Below, in pieces: positions 33,840 through 45,688 of a stretch of DNA of 64,000 nt; position 1 is the stretch's first letter, and each line of letters opens with the position of its first letter. A program made the position numbers and the translations under genes. A model generated the notes under the pieces. It was given only the letters and a program-made list of their open reading frames with translations, was not told where the DNA came from and did no database searches. Source of the stretch: Sphaeramia orbicularis (lineage: Eukaryota; Chordata; Actinopteri; Kurtiformes; Apogonidae); contig NC_043978.1 in assembly GCF_902148855.1 (NCBI RefSeq), positions 19,361,195-19,425,194 on the forward strand, in the 5' to 3' direction.

Positions 33840-34480
33840 TTCGTCTGTATATAATTTAGGCCATCAGACATGCAGTATACACCTCAGTAATAATGACATC
33901 AAATTAGCCTTTCTGCACAAGACTGAGCTGCTTTTCCTCTCCTCTTGTTGTTACCTTGAGAGAAGCACCTACTGGCGATCCAATTCCCTCTGCTCACCTA
34001 ATTTGTGGAGCAGACTTTGTGCAGAATATTCATTAGCAGCCATAAATATCTTCTTTCTGAATATTCATGACTGCAGGGAGAACGCAAGAGGGAAAAACAC
34101 AGAGGTAATTGTTGAAGTTTATTTTCCTCTAAAAAAACAGACGTTTACATTTGCTGTATGGTTACCATTTAGCGATTTGTCAGAATTCACCTTTTTGTAA
34201 AGTAGGACAATCAAGGTATTATCGCTCACTGGTTTTTGAAACATATAGTAAATAATGCGAAGGAAAACCACTCTGCTAATGTGGCTTGAAAAAAAAAAAA
34301 AGATCAATAAGACAGTACGACAGGGAGGCTTAGCGTAACCTTGAGTGTTTATTGGACCTGGACTTTCAAAGACTTGGTCTAAGCTCAAGGAAAACTGTTC
34401 TTAAGGCTTTGACAGCAAATGTGCTAATGTGGGGACGTTTTAATGCTAATAATTCACTTCTGAGGCGGTAAAGCTTGTAA
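33840..34480. promoter_or_regulatory. Candidate cis-regulatory block
   Basis: A non-repetitive stretch with clusters of homeodomain- and POU-like words: CAGAATATTCATTAGCAGCC (34021-34040), CTGAATATTCATGA, and a GATGACGTCAAAG (34488-34500) CRE-like site just beyond. Suggestive wording only. Confidence 0.2.
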
Positions 34481-35971
34481 TTGATTTTGGATGACGTCAA
34501 AGATGCAATGAAAGACTTATTTTCTTTATTGATTATTGTGCAGGTTATTTCTTTTTTGTCTTCACCTGTCACTCCCTCCAGGAAATTCACAACGCCAAAG
34601 TTCTTCATTACTGATAGATTTATTCGTCGGAGCTTATCACCGGTAAACCCACCGTCAAACTAAGCAACACACACGAGTACACAATAAAACACACATACAC
34701 ATCGACTGAAACTAATATATGGGACACAATATAACATAAATAAATGTACCTCACTGGCTGCACAAAACCAAGAGGGAGTGAAAACGGCAAACACAAAATC
34801 CTTCAGGGAAATGAACAATGCAAAGTCTTATCTAAGTATAGAAAGACAAATTGCGTTTTTGTCTTATTCAAGTAATTTATACTATCTAACAAGCGCAGCA
34901 AAAATGTTTCATCATGGTCTTCATGGTCTCAAAAATGCTGCAACACAGACCGCAACAAAGTTCCTACCTATTAACCAAAGTCACAAAAAATAAATTATAT
35001 ACGTAAACATGTAAACAAACATAAAATTACATAATGGCTTAAATTTACTTAGGGGGTCAAATTTTTGTCAAAAAAAAAAAGTTGTAAGAAATGCATAGAA
35101 CTGTGTTGAAATAATGCTAATACATTTGTGCACAGACTACTGATATTATTTGACAGTGGAAGCTCTATTTTCAGAAATATTGGATTTTGAATAGCACGTG
35201 TATGTGAAAACTTTTGCTGGTGGACGGACGTGACGTTACCCATGATGATCTGGTCAGTACCAGTACTTTATTAGGAATAAACTTATAGACTTAACAACAG
35301 CTGACACAAAAACACAAAATGTGGCAGTGGACGGATGTGACATGGTTGTTACAGATCCCATCATACTGATGCTCGGCAGCCATGTCACCGTTTCCACAAA
35401 TGATCCCTGTGCAAAAACTAGGATCAGAATTATTTATTGTATAGTTTATCATCATACTAAAGAGTAAATAACAATATAGAATTGTTATTTCTTCATAAAA
35501 ATGCTTATTATTAGAAAACTGTTGATTTAAAAAGTGACGTGACATTCTTAATGTATGTATTGGCGTAACATAAGCAGGATGGATCAGCACCATACTCCAT
35601 ATTGCAACCTGTAAAAATAAAACATGTGATATGTAGGATAGAATCAGGTAAGAAAAACTGGGGAATCTAAAAGAATAGAATATTTGTTTTTCAGGTAAAT
35701 TCAGTTAAAATATAACTTGGCCATTTGTGACATGAAAATATAACATTAATTGTGATGAAATTGGACATTTTTGAGCTGAAAACATAGTTCATATGACCAT
35801 CAACATGTTGCAACAGAACTGAAATCCTGTAAATTTGCAGAACTTGCATTTACCAACACAAAGTTCCTTTGGGGATTCACTTATATTGATTTCTTATGCA
35901 CAAAGACAGAAATAAGACCTCTAAGCAAATTTTAGCTGATAAATGAACACCAGTGCCTTTTATGGCAGTTA
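34481..35971. other. Unassigned sequence
   Basis: No gene is supported. GTGGACGGACGTGACGTTAC (35220) and GTGGACGGATGTGACATGG (35327) are related words about 107 bp apart, so an old repeat is likely. Confidence 0.35.
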
Positions 35972-35976
35972 AATAA

Positions 35977-36172
35977 CCCATAAAGACCCAGTACTACTTT
36001 TGTGGTAGTTCCAAATGATTTTTCTTTCTTATTTTTTACCTTTCTTAAGTGATTTATCACCATTTATTGTAATATTATGTTTTGTATTTTGCATTTTTGA
36101 GTGAAGATAAGGTAGTTCCTATATTTAATTCACTGATCATGTAGATGCTGATAAAAGTTTAGAGAGAATAGA

Positions 36173-36207
<35 letters not shown>
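35977..36207 (+). mobile_element. piggyBac-like MITE fragment plus poly(A)
   Basis: CCCATAAAGACCCAGTAC opens the family; the body ends near 36176 and an A-run of about 30 follows (36177-36207). Confidence 0.6.
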
Positions 36208-36209
<2 letters not shown>

Positions 36210-36498
36210 ATCTGGCAAACATTCTTAATCATGAGCTATTTTTTTTTTATAAAAGAAGCATTTATTTGGATAAGATGTAACAAGTTTAGATGTCAACTAC
36301 TGTATGTTGTACATAGTGCATGTCCAACCCACAGACTGTATGAAGGTTAGAGGACAAAAGAACTGTGATGTCACCCACTGGCAGGGGCGCTGCTACAAAT
36401 TATGGGCCCTATGAAAGCATAATCATTGTGAACCCTACAGATATTGACGTTTCCCATTTCACCATCTGTCGGAGATGGCAGATTAGTGTGTGTGTGTG

Positions 36499-36639
36499 CC
36501 CCCCCCCCCCCTCCCCATTCCTTGTGCCAGCATCAACATTTCCTGAAAATTTCATCAAACCCATCCATAACTTTTTGAGTTATCTTGCTAACAAACAAAC
36601 AAACCCCGATGAAAACATAACCTCCTTGGTGGAGGTAAT
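36499..36639 (-). repeat. AGGT repeat, inverted copy
   Basis: A C-run is followed by CCTTGTGCCAGCATCAACAT and the end TCCTTGGTGGAGGTAAT. Confidence 0.7.
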
Positions 36640-36640
36640 C

Positions 36641-37240
36641 AGGCCCGAGCCCAGGCACACATGCCGGCGAGGGCCTATTAAAATCTCATGGTTCCATTAT
36701 TATTATTTTTCCTGGATACTTTGAACACAAATTTGACCCCCTGAACGTAAACAAAAAGTCAATTTTATTTGACCAAAAATTCAAGCCCAGTGAAATTTTT
36801 TTTATTTGAAGTTGCCAAGAAAAAATATCACAAAATGGCTCAGCAGCGCCCCCTCAAAAATCAAAACACATTACGCAGATGGGAGCCCTCCCCATTTTTT
36901 TTTTCCATGTAGAAAAATGAAACTTGGTACAGACATAGCCCATGGTAGGACAAGTAAAAAATTACATTATGCCCCGCCCTAAACCCAACAGGAAGTCAGC
37001 CATATTGGATGGAAGTGTGAACCTATAAAATCCCACCCTTCATACTTTCATCATCTCCTCCTAGGGGTGACATCCAATTTGAACCAAACTTGGTAAAAAT
37101 CACCTACATACGTGTGATCAAAAGTTATCACTGGCATTTTTGATCAAATGTCGGGTGTAGCTGTGATGAGCCTGTGATGAAGCGTTCATTTTCAGGAGTA
37201 TAAAACTGTGCTTATCTCGCAGAATGTTGGATGGAGGCAA
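36641..37240 (+). repeat. Teleost GGCCCGAGCC repeat
   Basis: AGGCCCGAGCCCAGGC and GCCGGCGAGGGCCTATTAAA open a repeat with CAAAATGGCTCAGCAGCGCC, GAAACTTGGTACAGACATAG and AACAGGAAGTCAGCCATATT inside, all familiar from fish genomes. Class unknown. A GGGCGGGAGG mini-repeat follows at 37290-37325. Confidence 0.5.
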
Positions 37241-37569
37241 TGATACGGTCTCCTCTCACTGTCGGTGGCCTCAGCGGTTGCATGGGGAGGTGGGCGGGCG
37301 GGAGGGCGGGAGGGCGGGAGGGCGAGGGCCTTAAAACTACTTGCGGTTTTAATTATGCTTGTTTTCACTTGTAAATCATTGTCTTTTTGTTGTTTAACAC
37401 CAAAATCATCTGTTGTTTGCAGTAAGAACCTTAATTCTGTTGTTATTTACACAGAATTACTCTCTCCATCTCGTCCGAGCCGTACGTCTGTTACCATTCA
37501 GGTAAAGTTCGACCTAGTGTACTTGATCACGTCCTCAGGAAAGATTCCTCAGGTGTAATCTGTAAATGT

Positions 37570-37810
37570 ACGGTGAGCAGCAGAGTGTTTGTTAACAGGC
37601 TGAGCAGGACACTGTATCATTTCTCTGGAAGCTGCCATTGTCAATTAAGCAGGCGGAAAGTGCTGAGCGCAGGTCTGCAAGAAGGAGATATCAAAACAGC
37701 AGCCTGTAATGAGAAGCCTCTCCACGGGAACGCCGGCCAATCAGAGAGCACCGCCGCTATTGCAGATATCAAAATAATGTCATCAGCCATCACTGTGGAG
37801 CTGAGCCACG
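37570..37810. promoter_or_regulatory. Candidate cis-regulatory block
   Basis: Balanced composition with CCATTGTCAATTAAG (37633-37647; a SOX-like word next to a homeodomain-like word) and two GATATCAAAA words (37687, 37765). Possible conserved non-coding DNA. Confidence 0.25.
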
Positions 37811-38439
37811 GCTAAAAAAAAACAAAAAAAAAACATACCTGTGTTTTTCCATTTTTATGATGAAATGGATCCACTTTTCTGCATCAAGCCCAAACACTCT
37901 GACATGAGGTGCAAAAACAGTGTGAATAATATACAAGACCCTGAATTTAATGCATCTTTCATGAAATATCATATACTGTAGCATTACAAAGAAATGGCTG
38001 AACTAAGCAACCAGCCTCCGTGTCGTCTGGCATCGACTTTTCCTGCTTTGGTTTCAGGCCTGAAATATAAAGTGTGATAAATTCTACCATAAACATGAGA
38101 AATGAAAGCACACACGTCTTCTACTAGCAAATGGGATCCAGGTTATCCCAATAAAAGAAAAAAAAAATCAACAAGCTAAAGAGTGACCAAACAGCACTTT
38201 CTAATTCTGTCCAATTCACATCAATATTAACATGATACTTATAGTTTCTTTAAAGTATTAAGGTATTAAAGTGGTGGTTGATGGCAACGAGGTGATTGGA
38301 CGCAAGTTATTGTCATGTTTTTCCACATTTTAAACCAATATGACAACATCTGTTAAAGTAGATTATGGTTGTGATAGTGAAAAGTCTATTCACATTCAGC
38401 AGTCAGGTTCAAGGAGTTAAGGACGATTTTTTTTTTGCT
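37811..38439. other. Unassigned sequence
   Basis: A-runs near 37816-37833 and 38156-38167; no gene seen. Confidence 0.35.
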
Positions 38440-38615
38440 TGTTTGTCTTATTGTAAGCAAGATAACTCAAAAAGTTATGGAAGGATTTTGATGACATTTT
38501 CAGGAAATCTTTATACTGGCACAAGGAACTAATGATTAAATTTTGGCAGTGATCGGGGGGTGGGTGGAGCTGATCTGTCTTTATGGAAGTCTGCGCTCTC
38601 CAAGTGCTTTTCTAG
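38440..38615 (+). repeat. AGGT repeat copy
   Basis: Contains GATAACTCAAAAAGTTATGG and ends CAAGTGCTTTTCTAG. Confidence 0.75.
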
Positions 38616-38624
38616 TAAAACATC

Positions 38625-38715
38625 ACATCAGATCCCTCCCTGGTCATTACAGGTGGGCCCCAGGGCTCTGTCCTAGGGCCCCTTCTCTTCACTTACAGTA
38701 CCTCCCCCCTCTTGA
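38625..38715 (+). mobile_element. LINE reverse transcriptase fragment
   Basis: The plus strand encodes SLVITGGPQGSVLGPLLF, the PQG-type motif in the fingers/palm of non-LTR reverse transcriptases. Only about 30 residues remain; the catalytic FADD box is absent. It abuts the end of an AGGT repeat. Confidence 0.8.
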
Positions 38716-38940
38716 CAATACTTTCAGCAAAGTCATTTAGTTAGTTTTCATGTTCCATACAGATTTTTGCTCTACAAAATGGCACAACAGCATGTAAAAA
38801 TGTAAAGCTATGCTCTGGCAGACTGGTTCCACGGTGGGACATAAGGGGTACAAGTCCCAAGGTGCAGGACACAGCGTTATAAAAGTAGCTTTGTTCCTGT
38901 CGCCGTCACTGAGCTCAATAAGAAATAGTGACATTGCACT

Positions 38941-39325
38941 TTACTAACATATTTTAGTTATTTATTCCATTTCTTTGCTCTATTTATTATTACTGTGACT
39001 TCAAATTTTTAACTTTTACGTTCTTATCCTGGTCTTTATCCCAGACTGTTTTTATCTTGTCTGGGTTTTTATTATGTTCTATTGCATCTTGTTTTTATTT
39101 ATTTGATCTTATTAATTTATTTTATTCTTTTACTTATCCATGCTGCTATATTGATGAATGGTGGAACACTGAGCACTTTTTGTCCTGTCTTTTTGTCCTG
39201 TCTGTAAGCTCGATCAAGTACCTGTCTTACATGTTCAATGTATGTCTTGTTGTAATATCAAAGCAATCACCTAGACTGCAAAATAAATCTACCTACGGGT
39301 ACAAATAAAGTAACCTTGAACCTTA
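38941..39325 (+). mobile_element. LINE 3' UTR
   Basis: Ends ACAAATAAAGTAACCTTGAA and CCTT, a common teleost LINE 3' end; the preceding T-rich UTR includes TTTATTTATTTGATCTTATT. Confidence 0.55.
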
Positions 39326-39391
39326 AAAGGGGTTTCCAAATGGCTTGGCTTCTACAGCCTTATACCGGATGTGAAACTCTGATGAGACTAA

Positions 39392-39923
39392 TGCCGCATT
39401 TCCACTGCGTAGTACCGGCTCGACTCGACTCGACGCAACTTGTCTCAGCCTTTTTGCATTTCCATTACGAAAAGGACCTGGAATCTGGTACCCGGTACTA
39501 GTTTTTTGGTATCACCTCTGCCGAGGTTCCAAGTAATACTACACTATGACATACAACACTGCAGACCACTGATTGGTCAGACAGTTTTCTCTGTGACCCG
39601 CCGTTTTACAAAAAACAGATTCGGAAGTGGACAGTAAATATAGCGGTACATTAATCCACATGCTAACAGCCCAAAACTACACCGTGGTCGGTTGAGGAGA
39701 TTCAGTCTTCAGTGGCCGACGTAAAAATTCAGACAAGACAACACGCAACGAGCGAGTTTTCAGCAACTCTTTGAGCAGACGACATGGAAATAATGTGCCG
39801 CATCACTATGACATCCAGGTACGTAAAGTCAGTAGTATCCTGTAATGGAAACAGTCTCCAGGAATACCAAGTCGAGCCAAGCCGAGCTGAGTCGAGCTGG
39901 TTCCACGTAGTGGAAACGCAACA
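39392..39923 (+). mobile_element. PIF/Harbinger-like MITE with Myb-like remnant
   Basis: Inverted ends include GCATTTCCACTGCGTAG on the left and CACGTAGTGGAAACGC on the right. CGACTCGACTCGACG near the left pairs with CGAGCTGAGTCGAGC near the right. The plus strand reads TPWSVEEIQSSVADVKIQ, like the Myb/SANT-like start of the Harbinger accessory protein. The target duplication was not resolved. Confidence 0.6.
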
Positions 39924-41229
39924 GACCAAACAGACCAAAGTAAACCTAAATATAAGCTTTTAGCACAACTTCACCTACTTTCAAGGTTAATGCAGGAGAA
40001 AAACTTGCTACAGGTCAAGAACTCCAGCAGAACTTGTAACATAGGAGAACTTAATTTCACTTTGAATATCGACCAATGTATCTCCATTATAAACTGTCTT
40101 TTAGGTCAGTGAAAAAAAGTGGTCTGGGTCCAGATCTAACTGAATCATGGTTCATTTAAAATGCGGAAGAGACTTGAATAGATCATATTTTTAGACCATT
40201 CCTCTCATTATATATAAATATTCTGTAGAACTCATTTCTGGGCCAAACAGTGGAGCCTGTGTGTTCGTTTCTTTAATCCAACACCAGTTAAGGTTCAGAA
40301 GAGACTAAATGCATTTATTCAACTCAAACACAGCGAGGAGTGCAGTTTTCCTTATTCAGTCTTTTACCTGCAGCAGATTGATTTTAGGAGTCTTAAATAC
40401 TGTTTAAGCTCCTGATCGCTTTACAGTAGTGCATCAATTCCTGCTCAGCTGTGTGTGTTGACATAAATCATTACTTTATTTACCTTCCCCTTGGCTACAC
40501 AGACGATGTGAAGGTATTCAGTGCTGCATATTCCATATCAGAGGGATCCACAAAGACTTGGTTTGGCAAGTAACACCAATGAGCTAACACGCTAATGTTG
40601 GGTAGCATCAAAGATCTACGCCTCAACTCTTCATCATCATGTGTACATTTGACAAGGACAATGATATCAGGAGGAATGCTGCAAATTTGGCCATACTATC
40701 CTTGCAAAACACAAAAGATGAAAAACTAATATAAAATGGAAGTTTAAAATAACGCAAATTATTAACCATTTAAACACTAAGCCTAAAATGATCCTCCTGG
40801 ACTTTTTTTTCTTATTTGGACAATAAAAAGGTTAGAAAATATGCTGTGAGCGAGTCAGTTTACCCATTTTCCAGAGTACTTTTTTTCCCCAGATCTTTCA
40901 AAATCTAGCAATCATGTACAATTTACTGCATGTTATAATACTGGCTTCTTCACCAGCTTCTAGAACAGACATGAGTGAAATTACTGTAATGACCCAGTAA
41001 AACCTATAAAGCACAATGTCTCAGGTTTCAGAATCCATTGGAATTTTTCCAATTGCACACACAGTGAAAGAAGTACAGCCATCCAAACTGCATATGTGTG
41101 CAGGGTGTGTCAGCGATGACACGTCAGGTTTTAAAGATTTAAGTGCCAAAGTCACAATATTGTGACAAGCAACATAACGACATAACTGAAAGAAACTGAC
41201 AGTTTTTTGAAATCTCTGAGATTTTGGAC
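39924..41229. other. Unassigned, possibly single-copy sequence
   Basis: No gene or clear repeat is recognised. Confidence 0.35.
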
Positions 41230-41655
41230 AATTCCATACTTCCAGTTTTGTGGGAACAGTTTTGGGATGGCCCCTTCCTGTTCCAACATGACTGTGCGCC
41301 AGTGCACAAAGCAAGGTTCATAAAGACATGGATGAGAGAGTTTGGTGTGGATGAACTTGACTGGTCTGCACAGAGTCCTGACCCAACCCCATAGAACACC
41401 TTAAGGATGAATTAGAGCAGAGACTGAGAGCCAGGCCTCCTGTTCAACAACAGTGTGTGATTTCACTAATGCACTTCTGGAGGAACGGTCAAAAATTCCT
41501 ATAAACACACTCCTAAATCTTGTGGAAAGCCTTCCCAGAAGAGCTGAAGCTATTATAGCTGCAAAAAGTGGACTGACGTCATATTAAACCCTATGGATTA
41601 AGAATGGGCTGTCACTTAAGTTCATATGTGAGTCAAGGCAGGTGAGCCAATTCTT
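41230..41655 (+). pseudogene. Tc1-like transposase C-terminal remnant (DD34E)
   Basis: The plus strand reads FQHDCAPVHKARFIKTW and then DWSAQSPD before a one-base frame shift; the next frame gives LNPIEHL. The catalytic Asp and Glu lie 34 residues apart if the shift is ignored. Further stops follow, and the end GTGAGTCAAGGCAGGTGAGC is the Tc1 3' region without its inverted repeat. This is an older copy than the two 400-bp elements. Confidence 0.8.
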
Positions 41656-41661
41656 AAAAAA

Positions 41662-42484
41662 TAGGACCAATGGCCCTGTAGCTTACCGGCCAAATGAAAA
41701 GCCTTGGGAAATGTATCCAGATGCCATTTATTATCACCCAGTTATGTGTATTTATTATATTACAGAAATAGCCCATGTTTTGGTCATATTCCAATCAGAT
41801 CTGTAAAAAATTCAAATTCCAACTTGATATCATTGATACTTAGTGATTTATTGGATCAATCCACTTCCTATCTGTTATAATGGGAAAATTTTTGAAAGTC
41901 GCACCAAATCCAGAATCAGATCCAGATCGAAATAATTTGAATACCTTGTGTTGACATCATCATAAATAAGCTGTATACCAAGTCTGAAGTCAATCAGAAC
42001 TGTAGTTTCAAAGAAGACGACTGAAATTTCTTCCCCATAAGATTCCATGTTAAATTTTCCATAAGTTCCCGGATCCAGAAGAAGATCCTGATCAGCATGT
42101 GGCCATTATGTTTTGGTCATCTCCCCATCAGGGCTGTACTGTAGAAATTTCAACTTGATATCATTTACATTTACTGAGTTATTGCATCGATCCACTTCCT
42201 ATCTCTTAAAACGGGGAAAATTTCAAAGTCGCACCAAATCCAGAATCAGATCCGGATCGGATAATTTCACTAACTTTTGTTGACATCGTCATAAAGAAGC
42301 TGTATACCAAGTTTGAAGTCAATCAGAATTGTAGTTTCAGAGAAGAAGACGACTGAAAGTTTTGTAACAGACAACAACAACGACAGACGACAACAACGAC
42401 AGACGACAACGATGACAGATGACAAACGATGCCACCGGATGCCGCATGATGACAATAGTTTACAGCCTGTCAGCCGGTAAGCTA
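41662..42484 (-). repeat. GTAAGC-ended repeat, long form with inner duplication
   Basis: Ends AATAGGACCAATGGCCCTGT and GTCAGCCGGTAAGC. Two internal copies each include AGCTGTATACCAAG, AGTCAATCAGAA and AAAGTCGCACCAAATCCAG, roughly 350 bp apart. The form at 3629-4070 has one such block. Confidence 0.6.
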
Positions 42485-42504
42485 AAAAGCAAAACAAAAA
42501 ATAC

Positions 42505-42546
42505 TCTGCCTTGGCGGATGTCTGTGCCCTCCAAGTGCTTTTCTTG
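42505..42546 (+). repeat. AGGT repeat, 3' fragment
   Basis: CTGCCTTGGCGGATGTCTGT and CCAAGTGCTTTTCTTG. Confidence 0.65.
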
Positions 42547-43271
42547 TTTTTTTAAGGAATGGAAGCAGTGAGCTGCCATTGAAGACACATGGGGACCAAC
42601 TGCAGATCTCCATCAGTACTGTGGTCAAAGAGGAGAAGTCATCTACAAATATCTGTTTATGATAGCGGGAGAAAACTGGCATGGAATGGATAGAACAAGC
42701 AAAACTCAACACAGAAACACCACCATGTTCCAGTTCATTCTCCCAAATATTCAGTTAGCTAAAAAGTGAGAAACTCTTCTAGCTTCTTACTCATAATCTG
42801 ATTACTGCTGATATCTGATAAAACGTATCAGATTATGCTGTTTATTGGATCATTTGAATAATCTGATAACTCCACAAATCGGATAATAATCAGTATTAGT
42901 GTGAATGTAAATGGGCTCATTTTGTCTGGTCTTCAGACGTGGCTGGAGTAGCAGGGAAAAATTGCTATTATTTTATGATAGCAGTGACTCATGTATGAGT
43001 AATATTAGTCGCTAAAATAGTTGAGTGAGAGGAAGTCTGAATAGGGAGTTTGAAAGAGTCCGTTTATATGACCATGAAAATCTGATCACATAACAACATA
43101 GAAATGTGATAACTGAAAAACCCTGGTTTAGATGTTTCAGTCCATTTTTGGAGTTCTGTTGGAGTACAGATGTACATGGAGATAGTAGACTCAAACTTCC
43201 TGTTATTTTCTTCCACTCACGTTTGGTGAGTTCCATTTTCTATCATTTTAATTGTGTATACATGTTTTTTT
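42547..43271. other. Unassigned; likely old MITE
   Basis: ATCAGATTATGCTGTTTATT and CAGTATTAGTGTGAATGTAA recur at 43608-43675, so an old DNA element is likely. No gene seen. Confidence 0.4.
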
Positions 43272-43513
43272 ACTAGAATTAAGCAAAAAAAAAATCTTGA
43301 ATTAAGCAAAAAAAATCTGCCAATAGAACAAGTGAAAATTATCTTGGTAAGATTTCTTGAAATAAGATTCTTAAGATCTATTGTCTAAAAATAAGTTCTT
43401 ATATCTCACTAAAAAGTTACTCTTTAGGTGATTATGTCTTATTTTAAGTGAGATGAGATATTCTGACTAGAAAAGAGAAAAATACACTTGGTAACATTTG
43501 GATTTTTGCAGTG
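43272..43513 (-). mobile_element. hAT-type MITE (CACTGCAAAA), inverted copy
   Basis: Ends GGATTTTTGCAGTG and contains AAGATTTCTTGAAATAAGA and GTTACTCTTTAGGTGATTATG, matching 10014-10690. Directly after it lies a Tc1 end, ATGTCCCAATACTTTTGTCC (43541-43560). Confidence 0.65.
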
Positions 43514-43703
43514 TAGAAAAGAAACACCTGAATTCAACATGTCCCAATACTTTTGTCCATTTGTGTATGAGTTAGGCAATTATGCTATGAGGCTAACGAT
43601 ATCAGATTATGCTGTTCATATGATCAATTGAATTATCCGATAATAATCAGAGTATTAGTGTGAATGTAAACAGGCTCAGTGGGATCTAGTTTAGTCTTTT
43701 AAC

Positions 43704-44468
43704 TAGGGACGCACCAATACCGCTTTTTTCCAGACCGAGTACAAGTACTTACATTTGAGTACTTGCCAATACCGAGTACCGATATAAATACTTAATAATC
43801 CCATTACAGTTCTTAGTTCCTTTTGAAAATGTGCTTTATTGTCGTTGTCCTTAGTCTGACTGGAACAAAGTGCTGCTACTGACGTTTAATGCATTGGAAT
43901 GAGCGTTTCTCAATCAATCCACCAGGGGGCGACACTCTTAATTAACCATACTGGACAAATACCAAGAAGAAGAGTAAAGTTTTTTGAGAAGAAGAAAGTC
44001 AGTAATAATAAACATGGAGATGACAGAGGTAACACTAATGTGGATACTGATATTGATGAGGGTAGTTGTCATAAATCTGTCAGTAGTTTTTCTCTAACTC
44101 ACACAGTCGCTCTTTGAACAGATCCTCTACCTCCACGGTTCCTGGTGGTATTCTCCATCTGGGTAAGCATCTGCGAGCACCTGGAAAACAGATGGAATGT
44201 ACACAGAGGACGTACATAACGCTCCATCCGTATTGTCTATGTCTTTAACGTTACTTGCAGTCACCGTTACTTTTATCACCGTCATTTATTTTGAAAAGTC
44301 TCCACACTGCTGACATTACTCCTCCACGGCGTACCTGCTGCACTTAACTGTGAATGTCACGCTGCCATAAGTGGTATCAGTGTGGTTGTATCAGAGTATT
44401 TTTAAAAGTACACGTACACATGCTGAGTATTGGACCCCATACCTGATACTGGTATCGGTGCATCCCTA
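43704..44468 (-). mobile_element. hAT-like non-autonomous element, copy 2
   Basis: 765 bp with ends TAGGGACGCACCAATACC and GGTATCGGTGCATCCCTA, inverted relative to 15681-16448. It keeps the same BED-like word on the minus strand (SAVWRLFKINDGDKSN). The plus strand carries an open frame (43899-44117) homologous to the minus-strand frame of copy 1. No matching target duplication was found. Confidence 0.75.
43899..44117 (+). CDS. Small open frame shared by two hAT-like elements
   Basis: 72 codons beginning MSVSQSIHQG and ending SSFSLTHTVAL; the copy at 16253-16029 has 74. The two are alike over nearly all their length. Their length differences are 3, 3 and 6 bases, so the frame is kept in both. 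No domain is recognised, and it runs antisense to the BED-like remnant. It may be a chance frame or a real small protein of the parent element. Confidence 0.25.
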   Translation: MSVSQSIHQGATLLINHTGQIPRRRVKFFEKKKVSNNKHGDDRGNTNVDTDIDEGSCHKSVSSFSLTHTVAL

Positions 44469-44509
44469 GACCAGACCAGGAAAATAATAGTAAAATAGCC
44501 TATAAATAA

Positions 44510-44762
44510 CTAGAAGCACTCGGAGAGCGCAGACCTCCGCCAAGGCTGATCAGTGGCCCCCCCTGTGGGCCCCCCCACCCCCGATCACCACCAAAATTTA
44601 ATCATTTCTTCCTTATCCCATTTCCAACAAACCCTGAAAATTTCATCAAAATCTGTCCATAACTTTTTGAGTTATGTTGCACACTAACGGACAGACAAAC
44701 AAACAGACAGACAGACAGACAAACAAACCCTGGCAAAAACATAACCTCCTTGGCGGAGGTAA
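44510..44762 (-). repeat. AGGT repeat, inverted, in hAT-like fragment
   Basis: Starts CTAGAAGCACTCGGAGAGCG and ends CCTTGGCGGAGGTAA. The flanks CCTATAAATAA and TGACAACTCCAAAG belong to the GGTGTCAAAC hAT-like family. Confidence 0.75.
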
Positions 44763-44939
44763 TGACAACTCCAAAGTTTTCTCTATGTTTTAGTGCAAAA
44801 AGGAAAATTACAGGATGAAACATTTGCAAACTATCCTAAAGAAAAGTGACATGAGATGAAAACCAGGTGATGTATAGTTTCTAAATCGTGTCATATGAGG
44901 GTGAAAGTTTAGTTTCTTAAAAGTACATTTTCAGACATT

Positions 44940-45240
44940 AGCGTGTGCGTGGAGCCTTGATGGAAGTGAAGGAGTAGGTCGATCACTTTGTCCAATCAAA
45001 CCCCACTCAGAGCCGGTGCCTTATGACTAATTGCTCAGTAAATATCGTGAACCCAAACATGAGCAGCTGGGAGTCTAGTGGGCTCATTAGGATGAGTGGC
45101 ATCACTGAAAGCGCCGAACAAACATGACCTGCCATTACTCAAATCAAGACGCCGGTGCTCCAATCAGAACCCAACAGAACTAACATTTACATTTTAACAC
45201 CGCTTTGACGTTCATGCAGAGGTAGAACGACCAGAGGAAC
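44940..45240. promoter_or_regulatory. Candidate cis-regulatory block
   Basis: Non-repetitive, balanced composition, with TGACTAATTGCTCAGTAAAT (45026-45045) and CATTACTCAAATCAAGACGC. Low-confidence reading as conserved non-coding DNA. Confidence 0.2.
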
Positions 45241-45688
45241 TTTTAGAACATGAACACAGACGTGAAGACTTTTTTTCTGCTGCAGCAAAAAAGGTAGAAA
45301 TCTGTAGAAAACACTGTGGGGCATTTTTTACTCCTGTTCTAGTCTGTATTCTCAGCTCTGGCAGATCAGTACTACCTCATTAGCTGCTGGTTGTTGTTGT
45401 TGTGCATATGTGATGGGGAAACAATAGGGTTTTGATTGGTGTAAATTGTTGCACCATTGCCAGTGTTTCCTTCCCAGTTGTCGAGTATCTTCTTAGGCCC
45501 CATCGACTTTAATATGAATAGTTTGCAAAACATTCCCTTTTGTTCTTCATTTTTGGTTCTCACCCACACACAAACAACAATTTAGGTCACTGAAAATTAG
45601 TCTTTTTAATACACTTGTGTGTGTGTGTGTGTGTGGACTGCTTTGTGTAATGAGCATGCACCTACAACAACAACATCTAGATATATCA
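45241..45688. other. Unassigned; GT microsatellite
   Basis: A GT run lies at 45616-45634. No gene is supported. Confidence 0.4.

Noticed and set aside
41139-41399. 86-codon minus frame
   Set aside because: Shadow of the Tc1-like transposase remnant on the plus strand.
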